Assembly (NCBI GenBank): GCA_003694805.1
Contig: RFJU01000099.1
Coordinates: 1-44,334 of the forward strand
Direction of reading: 5' to 3'
Length of the DNA stretch: 44,334 nt
Source: Candidatus Woesearchaeota archaeon
GTDB taxonomy: Archaea; Nanobdellota; Nanobdellia; Woesearchaeales; J110
Translations under genes and position numbers: made by a program
Notes under the pieces: model-generated
Told to the model about the DNA's origin: nothing
Databases searched by the model: none
The model's input: the letters and a program-made list of their open reading frames with translations, nothing else
In this document: positions 7,471-14,976 of the stretch, one piece after another
Layout of the letters: each line of letters starts with the position of its first letter
How positions within the stretch are numbered: position 1 is the stretch's first letter

Positions 7471-8508
7471 TTACGACGTGCTTTTTGTTTGGAACAGCGT
7501 TGTGAGGCCGAGACGTGCTGTCCAGTTGACGTTGTTGTCGTAGCATTCTTGGCGCAGAGAAGCTATTGATTCGAGGTTGCTTGTTTTGATGGATTTGCAG
7601 GCGCTTGTTTCATTGGTATGGGAGACGAAGCCAACGGTGCACCAGCCTTGTTGTCTGAGGCGTTCTTGGCCGGTCAGGTGCGATAAGAGTTCTTTGCAGG
7701 CGGCGTGTGTATTCCCGTTGCGTGCTAGCGCAACGCCGTAGCACACTGCTTGTTTCCAGTCGGTGAACGCGTCTTTGCAGGCGGCGAGGTTTTTGAGTTG
7801 CTGGGAGATCGTGCAGGTGTTTTCTTTGCAGACTTCAAAGGGAGATGTGCAGTCTTCGTCGCGCGTGCACGTGCGCAGGCAGTTCCCTTCAATGCAGGCT
7901 TCGCGGTATGGGCAGTCATCATCTGTTACGCATTGGAAAGGCGAGCATTTTCCTCTGAGGCAGTATGGCGTGTTCGGTGTTTGGTTGGCGCATTCATTGC
8001 TTGTTGTGCAGGAAAGGAGCGTGCAGGTTCCCTGCGTGCACGTGTAGTCGGGGGGGCAGTCGCTGATGGCGGCGCAGGTTTTTTCTTGGAAGCATTCTCC
8101 ATCGATGCAGAAAGGATGTGTGTTCGGGCAGTGGTTGTCAATGGCGCAGGACGTGCATCTGTTTTTGACGCAGAATGGGCGGGGGGTTTTGCAGTCCTTG
8201 CTGCTCTGGCAACAGTTGGGAATGCGTGTGTGGACGCATTGGTTTCCTGTCTGGTTTGAGCATGCATCTTGCGTGCAGGGATTCTTGTCATCGCAGGTTG
8301 GCGGGCAGACGTGAACGCTCGTGCTTGCTTGGCGCGTGTGAAGGGAGGGGCAGTCTGCTCTGTTTTGGACAAAGGTTTCGGTGTCGGGGCACCAGTGTGT
8401 CTGCTTTGTTGTTTGGCAAGATGCCAAGACAAGCAGGCTTGCGAGGGTGAGGACTACCGCAAGTGTTGTTTGGTGCTTGTTTGCAAGAGGCAGGTGGTTT
8501 CGTTTCAT
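7471..8508 (-). CDS. Cys-rich predicted lipoprotein
   Basis: This is a surface lipoprotein of about 345 residues. The signal runs from MKRNHLPLANK through a hydrophobic core to the lipobox LASC. Roughly residues 60-250 are extremely Cys-rich, built from short repeats such as CDDKNPCTQDAC, CPNTHPFCIDGEC and CTRDEDCTSPFEVC. These resemble the disulfide-rich repeats of secreted bacterial and archaeal surface proteins. The C-terminal third is a separate, less Cys-rich helical part (ACKDAFTDWKQAVCYG). An in-frame ATG at 8535 would add nine residues; neither start has a clear ribosome site. It is probably co-transcribed with the paralogous upstream gene ending at 8576. Confidence 0.8.
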   Translation of the reverse strand: MKRNHLPLANKHQTTLAVVLTLASLLVLASCQTTKQTHWCPDTETFVQNRADCPSLHTRQASTSVHVCPPTCDDKNPCTQDACSNQTGNQCVHTRIPNCCQSSKDCKTPRPFCVKNRCTSCAIDNHCPNTHPFCIDGECFQEKTCAAISDCPPDYTCTQGTCTLLSCTTSNECANQTPNTPYCLRGKCSPFQCVTDDDCPYREACIEGNCLRTCTRDEDCTSPFEVCKENTCTISQQLKNLAACKDAFTDWKQAVCYGVALARNGNTHAACKELLSHLTGQERLRQQGWCTVGFVSHTNETSACKSIKTSNLESIASLRQECYDNNVNWTARLGLTTLFQTKSTS

Positions 8509-8575
8509 TCCAATCGGGGAGCTCCCTTTTTGCATGTCTTTTTGAGGTCGTTGTTTGTTGTTCGTTGCTTTTTCA

Positions 8576-9859
8576 TTATTGGTTGTTGTTTTGTGGGTTG
8601 TTATCTTCGTAGAGGGAGAGTGCCGCGACTGGTCCGGTGGTTGCTTGGGTGAGAAAGTCGAAGCTCAGGAAGATGCCTGGCTTGAGTGCTGTGCGGCTTC
8701 CTCGGGGGAGGGTGTATCGCTCGTCATTGACGAGGAAGGTGGCTTGCGGTTCTTGTTGGTGGGGGAGGGAAATGCTGATGAGTTTGATGGTGTATTCCTC
8801 GCCTTTCATGGTTTGCGTTTCTGCTTCGCCTCGTGCGAGGGTGTAAATGACGCTTGTGCAATCCTCTTTGCAGGAGGAGGCGTCTTCTCCTTCTTCACAC
8901 AGGTGGTTGCCGCAACAGGGTGTGAGGGGCGTGTGTTCGCATTGTTGCCTGAAGACGTTGTAGGTATCGCTCGTGCACGGGTTAAAGTCGCGGCAAAGCG
9001 GGCAGTCCGGGCTCGGGTATTCTCCTTGTTCGCAGACGCCGTTGCCGAGGCAGGGTGTTTGAAGGGCGTGGGTGCACGTGAAGTTGGTTGACTCGTTGCA
9101 GACGTCTTTTGTGCAGGGGTTTCCGTCAGCACAGTGAACGGGGCAGGAAGAGAGAAACGCGTCCTGGAGCCCGAAAAAGCCATAGGTGAGTGCAGAGGGA
9201 TGCTGTTCGTTTCGTGTGCTTGGTTCGTCTTGCCCTGTGTCTTGGCGTTTGTGTCCTTCGTCGGTGCGTTGCTTGGCGTATTGTTGAAAGGTCATTGTGA
9301 TGAGGGATGCTGAAGCGTCGTGTTTGCTTGTTGGGGTTTGGTTGTTTGTTGGTTCATTCTCGTTGGTTTGTAGAGTGAGGTTGATGATGACGTAGGCGGT
9401 TGTTTCGTTCACGAGGGTTGTTGCAACAATACGGGGGGTTTTGTTTTTCCAGCGTGGGTCGGCTCGCAGATAGGCTGCGAATGCTTTTGCGCTTCGCTTC
9501 GCCTTGAGTTCGGGGGCGAAGAGTTCGTACGCATTTTCATATGCTTTGTTTTGGAGTTGTTGTTCGAGGAGCGTTGCGTGTTCAGCGAGGGCTTGTGCAA
9601 ATGCCGTTTCTTGTTTTGTGTTCGTGGGCGTGTTTGGTGTGCAGGACGTGAGTGCTGTAGTGAAGAAGAGAAGGAGAAGAACAGTTGTGGGATGAAGCGC
9701 TGCGAGGAGTCTTGGCGGGCGCGGCGTTCTGGAGAGCTCGCGTTTTTCGTCGTGGAAGAATAGTTTGTTCTTGGTGTTTCTCGCTTTTCTCAAAAACCTC
9801 GGGCGGCTTGCTTGCGGGGTTGCTCGCGTTTGGTTCGCTTGTTCCGCTATTCTGGCCAC
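8576..9859 (-). CDS. Cys-rich predicted lipoprotein with N-terminal helical domain
   Basis: This protein has 427 residues from a GTG start 8 nt after the PhoU-like gene stop, so it may be translated by coupling. The lipobox LTSC lies unusually deep, near residue 73, behind a basic stretch; no internal ATG, GTG or TTG near the signal offers a shorter start. After the lipid site comes a domain with AFAQALAEHATLLEQQL and YELFAPELKAKRSAKAF, recalling NTF2-like or DUF4878-like helices. A Cys-rich part follows (GNPCTKDVCNESTNFTC, GNGVCEQGEYPSPDCPLC, GNHLCEEGEDASSC), then a beta-rich C-terminus. The Cys motifs match those of the neighbour at 7471-8508, implying shared ancestry. Confidence 0.78.
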   Translation of the reverse strand: MARIAEQANQTRATPQASRPRFLRKARNTKNKLFFHDEKRELSRTPRPPRLLAALHPTTVLLLLFFTTALTSCTPNTPTNTKQETAFAQALAEHATLLEQQLQNKAYENAYELFAPELKAKRSAKAFAAYLRADPRWKNKTPRIVATTLVNETTAYVIINLTLQTNENEPTNNQTPTSKHDASASLITMTFQQYAKQRTDEGHKRQDTGQDEPSTRNEQHPSALTYGFFGLQDAFLSSCPVHCADGNPCTKDVCNESTNFTCTHALQTPCLGNGVCEQGEYPSPDCPLCRDFNPCTSDTYNVFRQQCEHTPLTPCCGNHLCEEGEDASSCKEDCTSVIYTLARGEAETQTMKGEEYTIKLISISLPHQQEPQATFLVNDERYTLPRGSRTALKPGIFLSFDFLTQATTGPVAALSLYEDNNPQNNNQ

Positions 9860-9866
9860 TGTTCTA

Positions 9867-11015
9867 TCACCGTTCTGTTGTTCTGAGATCGATGCTCCGC
9901 TCCGCTATGGAGCGTGTGTGGAGCACGATTTCTCTGTAGTGGGCTGTTGCGAGGGTGAAGTATGGATGGTGTTCTTTGCGGACATTGCTGACCAAGGTTT
10001 CGCGGAGCGAGGCGGTTTTTTCTATGACGTTGTTGACTTCAGCAACGTTTTTTGTGAAAACCGCCTGCATTGCGTTTTCAAGGAGGTTGAAGACCATATC
10101 GTGAACTTCAAGAAGACGTTCGGATGTTTGTTTTGGTATGGGTGTTCGCGTTTGGTTCTTGTTTGTGGCGCTTTCTTCGTGGGTTTGTCCTTGTTTGCTT
10201 TTTCTTTGGCCTTCTTCGTTTCGGTTCTGTTGGTGTAGGGATGCGTCTTCTTCACCCTTCGTTACGATACTTGCAATATCTTTTGTTCTGTCTGCTATTT
10301 TTTCAAGGCAGTCTGCAATATGCCAGAAGAACACAGCTGTGACGGGGGAGACGCCGAGTGTTTTGGTGAAGATGGGCTGGTTGAGTGCTCTGACAACAAG
10401 CTTGACGAGGTAGAAGACTTGGCGGTTGATTTCGATGTCGCGTTGGATGAGTTCTTGTGCTGATTCATACGTGGAGGTGTTGGTTTCATTCGAACCCCGC
10501 GGCGTATTCGCTGTGCTGGATTGCTTTGTTTCTGTCCTTCGTCGTTCTTGTGCTATGAGTGAGCGCAGGCTTTGTGCGTTGGTTTTGGTGTTGTAGTAGA
10601 TGCGCCTGATGGTTTGCTGCAGGGATGGTTTTGAGGTGTCGAGGAAGCATTTGGCGATGATGTGGTCTGAGTTTTCTTCGACGACTTCGAGTGCTATGAG
10701 TTCGTGGAGGAGTTCTCTGAATTGGTTGCGTCTTTTGCCAAGGTTTCCTTTAATAATTATTTTGTCATAGTCTTTGACGTAGGCGGCGATGACCTCGCGT
10801 TTAAGCCCTTGGAGTGTCGTGTCGTTTGCATTGATGGTGATGGTTTTTTGCGTGGTGCGCTTGCCTGTTCGGGGTGTGATGAGAAGGTCGCCGGTCACGA
10901 GCTGTTCTACGGAGAGGAGCGCTCCTTTGCCCAGTCCTTGGGAGGTGACCCATTGTTTAGGGAGGGTGATGCTGTAGGTTGATTTTCCAAAGGCGATGAG
11001 TTTGCGCAGGTCCAT
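9867..11015 (-). CDS. AbrB-PhoU domain regulator
   Basis: This 382-residue cytoplasmic regulator starts with a SpoVT/AbrB DNA-binding domain (MDLRKLIAFGKSTYSITLPK, QWVTSQGLGKGALL; residues 1-50). Two PhoU-like helical bundles follow from about residue 95 on. One carries VFYLVKLVVRALNQP and VFFWHIADCLEKIADRT, the conserved acidic metal-site helix; the last carries RLLEVHDMVFNLLENAMQ. A Gln/Lys/Glu-rich linker separates them. Such fusions are known in archaea as phosphate-uptake or redox regulators. No pst transporter gene lies in the window, so the target is unknown. It sits divergent from a small zinc-ribbon gene across an AT-rich double promoter and upstream of two Cys-rich lipoproteins. Confidence 0.9.
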   Translation of the reverse strand: MDLRKLIAFGKSTYSITLPKQWVTSQGLGKGALLSVEQLVTGDLLITPRTGKRTTQKTITINANDTTLQGLKREVIAAYVKDYDKIIIKGNLGKRRNQFRELLHELIALEVVEENSDHIIAKCFLDTSKPSLQQTIRRIYYNTKTNAQSLRSLIAQERRRTETKQSSTANTPRGSNETNTSTYESAQELIQRDIEINRQVFYLVKLVVRALNQPIFTKTLGVSPVTAVFFWHIADCLEKIADRTKDIASIVTKGEEDASLHQQNRNEEGQRKSKQGQTHEESATNKNQTRTPIPKQTSERLLEVHDMVFNLLENAMQAVFTKNVAEVNNVIEKTASLRETLVSNVRKEHHPYFTLATAHYREIVLHTRSIAERSIDLRTTER

Positions 11016-11136
11016 TGTTTTGAGGGTTTGTGTTGATGTTTTGGCGTGATTGTTTGAAAGCGTTGGTTCTGTTTGATTTTGTGGAGGCGGTGCTGTTATT
11101 TATTTGTGCCGAATTTGTTGGGATTCACAAGAGAGT

Positions 11137-11180
11137 TATTTATAAAGTTTAAAAATACATATGTATAAACACTATATACT
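11137..11180. promoter_or_regulatory. Back-to-back promoters with a central palindrome
   Basis: A minus-strand TATA box (CTTTATAAATAAC) at about 11137-11148 faces the PhoU-like gene. A + strand TATA (CTATATAC) at about 11172-11179 faces the zinc-ribbon gene. Between them lies a perfect 12-bp palindrome, ATACATATGTAT, at 11155-11166. The position suits an operator controlling both genes; an AbrB-type dimer is a natural candidate ligand. Both leaders would be around 100 nt, unlike most genes in this window. Confidence 0.5.
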
Positions 11181-11238
11181 ATTATTGCAATAACTATTTA
11201 TTTTTGTCCTGCTTTCCTTTTCGTAGTCAACAAACGTG

Positions 11239-11297
11239 CTAGCTTGCTACGAAACAGGCCTGCTTTCACAGGAAATCGCTGCAAGCTTGCAAGCTAG
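11239..11297 (+). promoter_or_regulatory. Hairpin-forming 5' leader of the zinc-ribbon gene
   Basis: CTAGCTTGC at 11239-11247 is complementary to GCAAGCTAG at 11289-11297. This closes a stem immediately upstream of the ribosome site at about 11298-11310. The enclosed part holds further self-complementary pieces (CAGGCCTG; GCAAGCTTGC). It could control access to the ribosome site; this is inferred from sequence only. Confidence 0.4.
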
Positions 11298-11310
11298 GGA
11301 GGGGGGTGAG

Positions 11311-11475
11311 ATGAAAAACGTCGAAGACGTGCTGTTGTGCAGGAACTGTCTCAAAGAGATATTTGGCGAGCCCATCTTGGAAAATGGCCACGCCTATTGC
11401 TCATTTGAGTGCGTGGGAGAAGACTTGGCCAGGTGGGAAGCCATTGAAGAACTCCAACGGGAAGCGTTTATTTAG
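11311..11475 (+). CDS. Small zinc-ribbon protein
   Basis: This protein has 54 residues. The ATG at 11311 is preceded by GGAGGGGGGTGAG, a strong ribosome site, so it is preferred over the longer frame starting at 11236. Two Cys pairs (CRNC and, 17 residues on, CSFEC) form a treble-clef or FCS/MYM-like zinc site: CRNCLKEIFGEPILENGHAY then CSFEC. An acidic helix (EDLARWEAIEELQREAF) ends the protein. It could be a small adaptor or nucleic-acid binding protein; no specific family is recognised. It ends in TAG. The upstream leader can fold (see 11239-11297). Confidence 0.75.
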   Translation: MKNVEDVLLCRNCLKEIFGEPILENGHAYCSFECVGEDLARWEAIEELQREAFI

Positions 11476-11854
11476 CCAATGCGCTTTAGCCAATGTAGCT
11501 CGTGTACGTTATGTACCTGGTCCTGCTATGCAATGAACAAGGAGCGCTTACAGCGTTACAGGAAGGCGAGGCAAACGCGGGGCATAGTTATTCATAGTTG
11601 TTTATAGTTATGGAAGGAGGTTCCCCAACGTTCCCCATATATTCTCATCGTATGGTGGTTCTTTGACACGGCGTTCGGTTTTCAACACCAGCCTCCCCGT
11701 TTAAGAACGAAAGATAAGAACGAAAGAACGATTGAGCAGTGTTGCAGTGTTGAGGTCGTCGCCTTGTTGAGCGCCGCGTTCCCTTGTCCCCGCTTGCAAA
11801 CGACCAGCAGGGAAGGAAAGGTTTTTTAAAGTGTCTTCGGCTCCAGAGCGACGT
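11476..11854. other. Intergenic region upstream of aIF2-gamma
   Basis: No coding region is supported in these 379 bases. There is a TATA-like CATATATTC at about 11637-11645, followed some 60 bp later by purine-rich near-repeats of AAGAACGAAAG (about 11704-11728). At the right end is the aIF2-gamma TATA box. A short non-coding transcript from 11665 to 11820 is possible but not demonstrable here. Confidence 0.45.
11821..11831 (+). promoter_or_regulatory. TATA box of aIF2-gamma
   Basis: GTTTTTTAAAG is centred about 28 bp before the ATG at 11855. It excludes the in-frame GTG at 11831, which overlaps the box. Confidence 0.65.
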
Positions 11855-13210
11855 ATGGCTGCAGAGAAGAAGCAAAAAAAGCAGAGATCGTCTCAAAAAG
11901 GGGCAAAAAAAGCCGGTGCATCACCAGGCACTGCCTCTCCCGAAACGCCTGCCAAGAGCAAGCACGACAAGAACAGCGACCACGCGCAGCCCGAAGTGAA
12001 CATTGGCTTGGTGGGGCATGTTGATCATGGAAAGACAACACTGACCGAGCGCCTCTCTGGAAAGTGGACGGACACGCATTCTGAAGAGCTCAAGCGCGGC
12101 ATCACGATCCGTTTGGGATACGCAGACAGTGCGTTTTATGAGATTCCTGGAAAGAGCGGGGTGGAGCGGTTTACCACCTCCCCTTTTGATGAGAAGACAA
12201 AGAAGCCGAATACGTTTTTGCGTAAGGTAAGTTTTGTTGACGCGCCGGGGCACGAATCTCTCATGGCGACCATGTTGGCAGGGACGACCATTATCGACGG
12301 CGCGCTCCTTCTCGTGGCTGCAAATGAACCCTGCCCCCAGCCACAAACCAAGGAGCACCTTATGGCTTTGCAAATTTGCGGCATTGACAACGTTATTGTC
12401 GTCCAGAACAAGATTGACGTCGTGAGCTCTGAACGGGCCATGCGCAATTACAACCAAATTAAGGAGTTCTTGAAAGAGACAAAGTTTGCAGATGCTCCTA
12501 TCATTCCTGTTTCTGCTCAGCGAGGAGTCAATATTGATGCTCTCATCGCCGCGATTCAGGAGTTCATCCCGACGCCCAAGCGGGACGAGACGAAGCCGCC
12601 CATTTTCGTTGTGGCGCGTAGTTTTGATGTGAACAAGCCAGGCATTCGGCCTCGCCAGTTCAAAGGAGGTGTTTTGGGTGGCGCGCTCAAGCAAGGGGTT
12701 TTGCGTCGAGGAACACGGGTTGAGCTGAGACCGGGAAGAATTGTGGAAGAACAAAACAAAGTCGTTGCCAAGCCCCTTTTCGCAAAGATTAAGAGCATTA
12801 TGACGGGGGGCTTTCCTGTTGAAGAAGTTCGGCCAGGAGGTTCTGTCGGCATCATGACTGATTTGGATCCGGCAATGGTTTTTACTGATGCAATGGCGGG
12901 GAACGTGGTAGGACTGCCGGGGGAGCTTCCTCCTGTGTGGAATGAGTTGGTATTAGAAACGCATTTGCTTGAGCGAGTTGTTGGGAGTGCTGAAGAGATC
13001 CGGGTCAACCCCCTCATTAGGGGGGAGGTTCTTATGCTCAACGTTAATTCTGCTGCTACGGTTGGTTTGGTGCGCCAAGTGCATAAAAACAACGTTGTGT
13101 GCGTGTTGAAAAAGCCGGTTTGTGCCGAGGTTGGGGCTCGGGTTACTATTTCTCGGCGGGTTGGGAATCGATTCCGCCTTATTGGTTACGGCATCTTGCA
13201 GGAAGCATGA
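11855..13210 (+). CDS. eif2g: Translation initiation factor aIF2 gamma subunit
   Basis: This 451-residue GTPase is the core of aIF2, which delivers initiator Met-tRNA to the 30S subunit. The GTPase motifs are intact: G1 GHVDHGKTTL, switch I RGITIRLGYA, G3 DAPGHE, G4 NKID and G5 SAQ. Domains II and III follow (IPVSAQRGVNIDALI, FDVNKPGIRPRQFKGGVLGG, LLERVVGS, RRVGNRFRLIGYGIL). The N-terminus carries a Lys/Ser-rich extension of about 45 residues. The zinc knuckle that most aIF2-gamma proteins have between switch I and G3 has lost all four cysteines; the segment reads GKSGVERFTTSPFDEKTK. The gene converges on the S27ae cluster. The start is set by the TATA box. Confidence 0.95.
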   Translation: MAAEKKQKKQRSSQKGAKKAGASPGTASPETPAKSKHDKNSDHAQPEVNIGLVGHVDHGKTTLTERLSGKWTDTHSEELKRGITIRLGYADSAFYEIPGKSGVERFTTSPFDEKTKKPNTFLRKVSFVDAPGHESLMATMLAGTTIIDGALLLVAANEPCPQPQTKEHLMALQICGIDNVIVVQNKIDVVSSERAMRNYNQIKEFLKETKFADAPIIPVSAQRGVNIDALIAAIQEFIPTPKRDETKPPIFVVARSFDVNKPGIRPRQFKGGVLGGALKQGVLRRGTRVELRPGRIVEEQNKVVAKPLFAKIKSIMTGGFPVEEVRPGGSVGIMTDLDPAMVFTDAMAGNVVGLPGELPPVWNELVLETHLLERVVGSAEEIRVNPLIRGEVLMLNVNSAATVGLVRQVHKNNVVCVLKKPVCAEVGARVTISRRVGNRFRLIGYGILQEA

Positions 13211-13216
13211 ACTCGC

Positions 13217-13255
13217 CGTGCAGAAATTAGCGTCGGCGTTCGCGCGCCCTGCACG
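13217..13255 (+). terminator. Hairpin after aIF2-gamma
   Basis: CGTGCAG at 13217-13223 pairs with CTGCACG at 13249-13255. A T-rich run (CTTTTCTTGTT) follows from about 13259. It lies between convergent genes. Confidence 0.4.
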
Positions 13256-13383
13256 CCGCTTTTCTTGTTCGCGAGTGGAAGGGCGCTTTGCCCGTTCTTG
13301 AGTAGCGTTCTGAGAAGAATTGCTAGGTGTGAAAAAGACGCAAGAAGAAAGGGGTGTGGCGGACGTGCTGGTTTTCGTTGTTT

Positions 13384-13593
13384 TCAGCTCTTTTTCTCCA
13401 TGTAGCCGCACTTGCCGCAGGTGAGGCGGTCTTTATGCGCTGCGAGGAAGAATCCTTGTCCGCACTTGGGGCAGGTTTTGTTCTTACGCTTGACGTGGCC
13501 GTTCTCTATTTCGAAGAGCGTTGCGAGCTTATACGCTGGTTTTTTTGAGCGTTCTTTTTTTTCTTTTTTTCCACCGCTTTTTTTCGCTGCCAC
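13384..13593 (-). CDS. rps27ae: Ribosomal protein eS31 (S27ae)
   Basis: This is a 69-residue zinc-ribbon ribosomal protein of the small subunit. A Lys-rich N-terminus (KKSGGKKEKKERSKK) precedes the Cys4 ribbon, CPKC then 14 residues then CGKC. Length is slightly above the usual 50-60 residues because of the basic tail. The GTG start has GGAGG seven bases upstream. It follows S24e by 64 bp, the normal archaeal order, as the last gene of the run. Confidence 0.93.
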   Translation of the reverse strand: MAAKKSGGKKEKKERSKKPAYKLATLFEIENGHVKRKNKTCPKCGQGFFLAAHKDRLTCGKCGYMEKKS

Positions 13594-13657
13594 TTGACTG
13601 CCTCCACGAACATATCTTGTTGTTCTTCTTCCTTCTTTATTTTGCTAACGCGTCGTC

Positions 13658-14077
13658 TTATTCTGTTTTAGCATCACTTGCTGCGCTGTCTTCTCCCTGG
13701 GCGGTTTCTTCTCCGCCTTGATCTTTCGATTCTGCTTGCTCTGCTTTCTCCTCTGTTTTTTCCTGGGTTTGTTCCTGCTTCGGCTCTTCTTTTTGGTTTC
13801 GCTTCTGGAGATGCGCTAGTTCTATTTGTTGTAAGCTTTCTTTTTTCTCGTACACGCATGCTGTGATCAGTGCTTGGTTTGTTCCGTAGCTGGTGTGCAC
13901 TGAGCGAATGACGACAAGGTCTTGTGGCGCTCCTGCAGCTTTGGCCAGGGCCTTGCGCAGCAAGGCTTTGCTTGGCGTTGTTGATTCCGTGGTGCACGTT
14001 GCTGTGATGAGCCTTCTGTCAAGGAGTGGTTGGCGTTCGTCCTGAGTTATGGCGAGGTTAATTTTTTGTTCTGTCAT
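13658..14077 (-). CDS. rps24e: Ribosomal protein eS24
   Basis: This protein has 139 residues. The S24e fold covers about residues 1-95: NPLLDRR-type motif QPLLDRRLITATC, TPSKALLRKALAKAAGA, then DLVVIRSVHTSYGTNQALITACVY. The remaining 40 or so residues are a low-complexity Glu/Lys/Gln tail (KEEPKQEQTQEKTEEKAEQ) that most archaeal S24e lack. It lies between Spt4 and S27ae in the conserved archaeal order. The ATG at 14077 follows an A-rich stretch without a Shine-Dalgarno motif. Confidence 0.93.
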   Translation of the reverse strand: MTEQKINLAITQDERQPLLDRRLITATCTTESTTPSKALLRKALAKAAGAPQDLVVIRSVHTSYGTNQALITACVYEKKESLQQIELAHLQKRNQKEEPKQEQTQEKTEEKAEQAESKDQGGEETAQGEDSAASDAKTE

Positions 14078-14182
14078 TTTTTTTGTTCTTGGTGTATGGT
14101 TGGCTTTGTTTCTTGATCGTGCGTCTTGGCTTGAGGAGGCGCTATTCGCCCACGTCCAAGCATGAAGGCGGCTCTGTTCTCT

Positions 14183-14368
14183 TCAGCGTATTTTAAGGGC
14201 GTACTCGCCGTTTTTCTCTACTCCCATTTTATGGGCGATAACGCTTTTTTCCACATTGAGGAAGTGGATGAGTCCTTGAAACACTGTTGTGAAGCTGTCT
14301 TTCTTGCAGATGGGGCAGAGCTCGCCTTCAACAAAGATTTTGCAACGTTTGCATACTTTCTTTTTCAT
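14183..14368 (-). CDS. spt4: Transcription elongation factor Spt4 (RpoE'')
   Basis: This 61-residue protein is the zinc-binding partner of Spt5/NusG, which clamps RNA polymerase for processive elongation. The four zinc ligands are in CKRC and CPIC. The following SFTTVFQGLIHFLNVEKSVIAHKMG is the Spt5-contact sheet. Length is normal. It starts 15 bp after the RpoE' stop and in the same frame, separated by two TAG codons (14384-14386 and 14375-14377). Confidence 0.93.
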   Translation of the reverse strand: MKKKVCKRCKIFVEGELCPICKKDSFTTVFQGLIHFLNVEKSVIAHKMGVEKNGEYALKIR

Positions 14369-14383
14369 GATACGCTACCGTCT

Positions 14384-14968
14384 CTATTTTTCTTTGGTCT
14401 TTCCTTGCTTTTTCTTCTTTTCGTCGGCTCCGCCAGAGATGTCAGCTTCGATCCATTCTTCTTTTCCAAGGCCTTGTTGGCGCATCGTCATGCCTAGCTT
14501 GGGGTTGGCGACGTCTTTGTAGCTGATGGCCACGATGCGGGCTCGGCAGAGGTCGCCTATTTTTAGTGTTCTTCCCGTATCTTTTCCTTGGAGAACCTTG
14601 TCTTTGGTGAACGAAACGAAATCATTCATTGCTTGGGAGATGTGCACCAAGCCGTCAATGGGGCCTACGTCAAGGAACACCCCGAATTCTGCAATGTCCT
14701 TAACCCTTGTGGGGAGGACTTCTTGCATTTCAGGCTCGAAGGTTATTAAGTCAAAGACGCTTTCGTAGTAATGAGCGCCGTCGCCGGGAATGATGATGCC
14801 GTCTTGTATGTCTCGGATGTCGCCGACGTCGATGACCAAGCCGGTTTCTTTTGAGATGAAGCCAGTGAATTTTTCGCGTACTTGTTCTGTTATGGCTTGC
14901 TTGAGATCCTTGCCGAACTGGTCTGGAGGAACCCTGATGTGGTCTCTGACGGTGACTGAGTAATACAT
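14384..14968 (-). CDS. rpoE1: RNA polymerase subunit RpoE' (Rpo7/Rpb7)
   Basis: This 194-residue subunit forms the polymerase stalk with Rpo4. It has the N-terminal tip domain (MYYSVTVRDHIRVPP, FGKDLKQAITEQVREKF, GIIIPGDGAHYYESVFDLI) and a C-terminal S1/OB domain (EFGVFLDVGPIDGLVHISQ, DLCRARIVAIS). A short Lys-rich tail follows. The ATG at 14968 has AGGTGA 10-15 bases upstream, a sequence that also contains the stop of the PIN gene. An in-frame GTG at 14980 overlaps that stop and is less likely. It ends in TAG, which matters for reading the TAG codons near 19005. Confidence 0.95.
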   Translation of the reverse strand: MYYSVTVRDHIRVPPDQFGKDLKQAITEQVREKFTGFISKETGLVIDVGDIRDIQDGIIIPGDGAHYYESVFDLITFEPEMQEVLPTRVKDIAEFGVFLDVGPIDGLVHISQAMNDFVSFTKDKVLQGKDTGRTLKIGDLCRARIVAISYKDVANPKLGMTMRQQGLGKEEWIEADISGGADEKKKKQGKTKEK

Positions 14969-14976
14969 GGTTTGTT

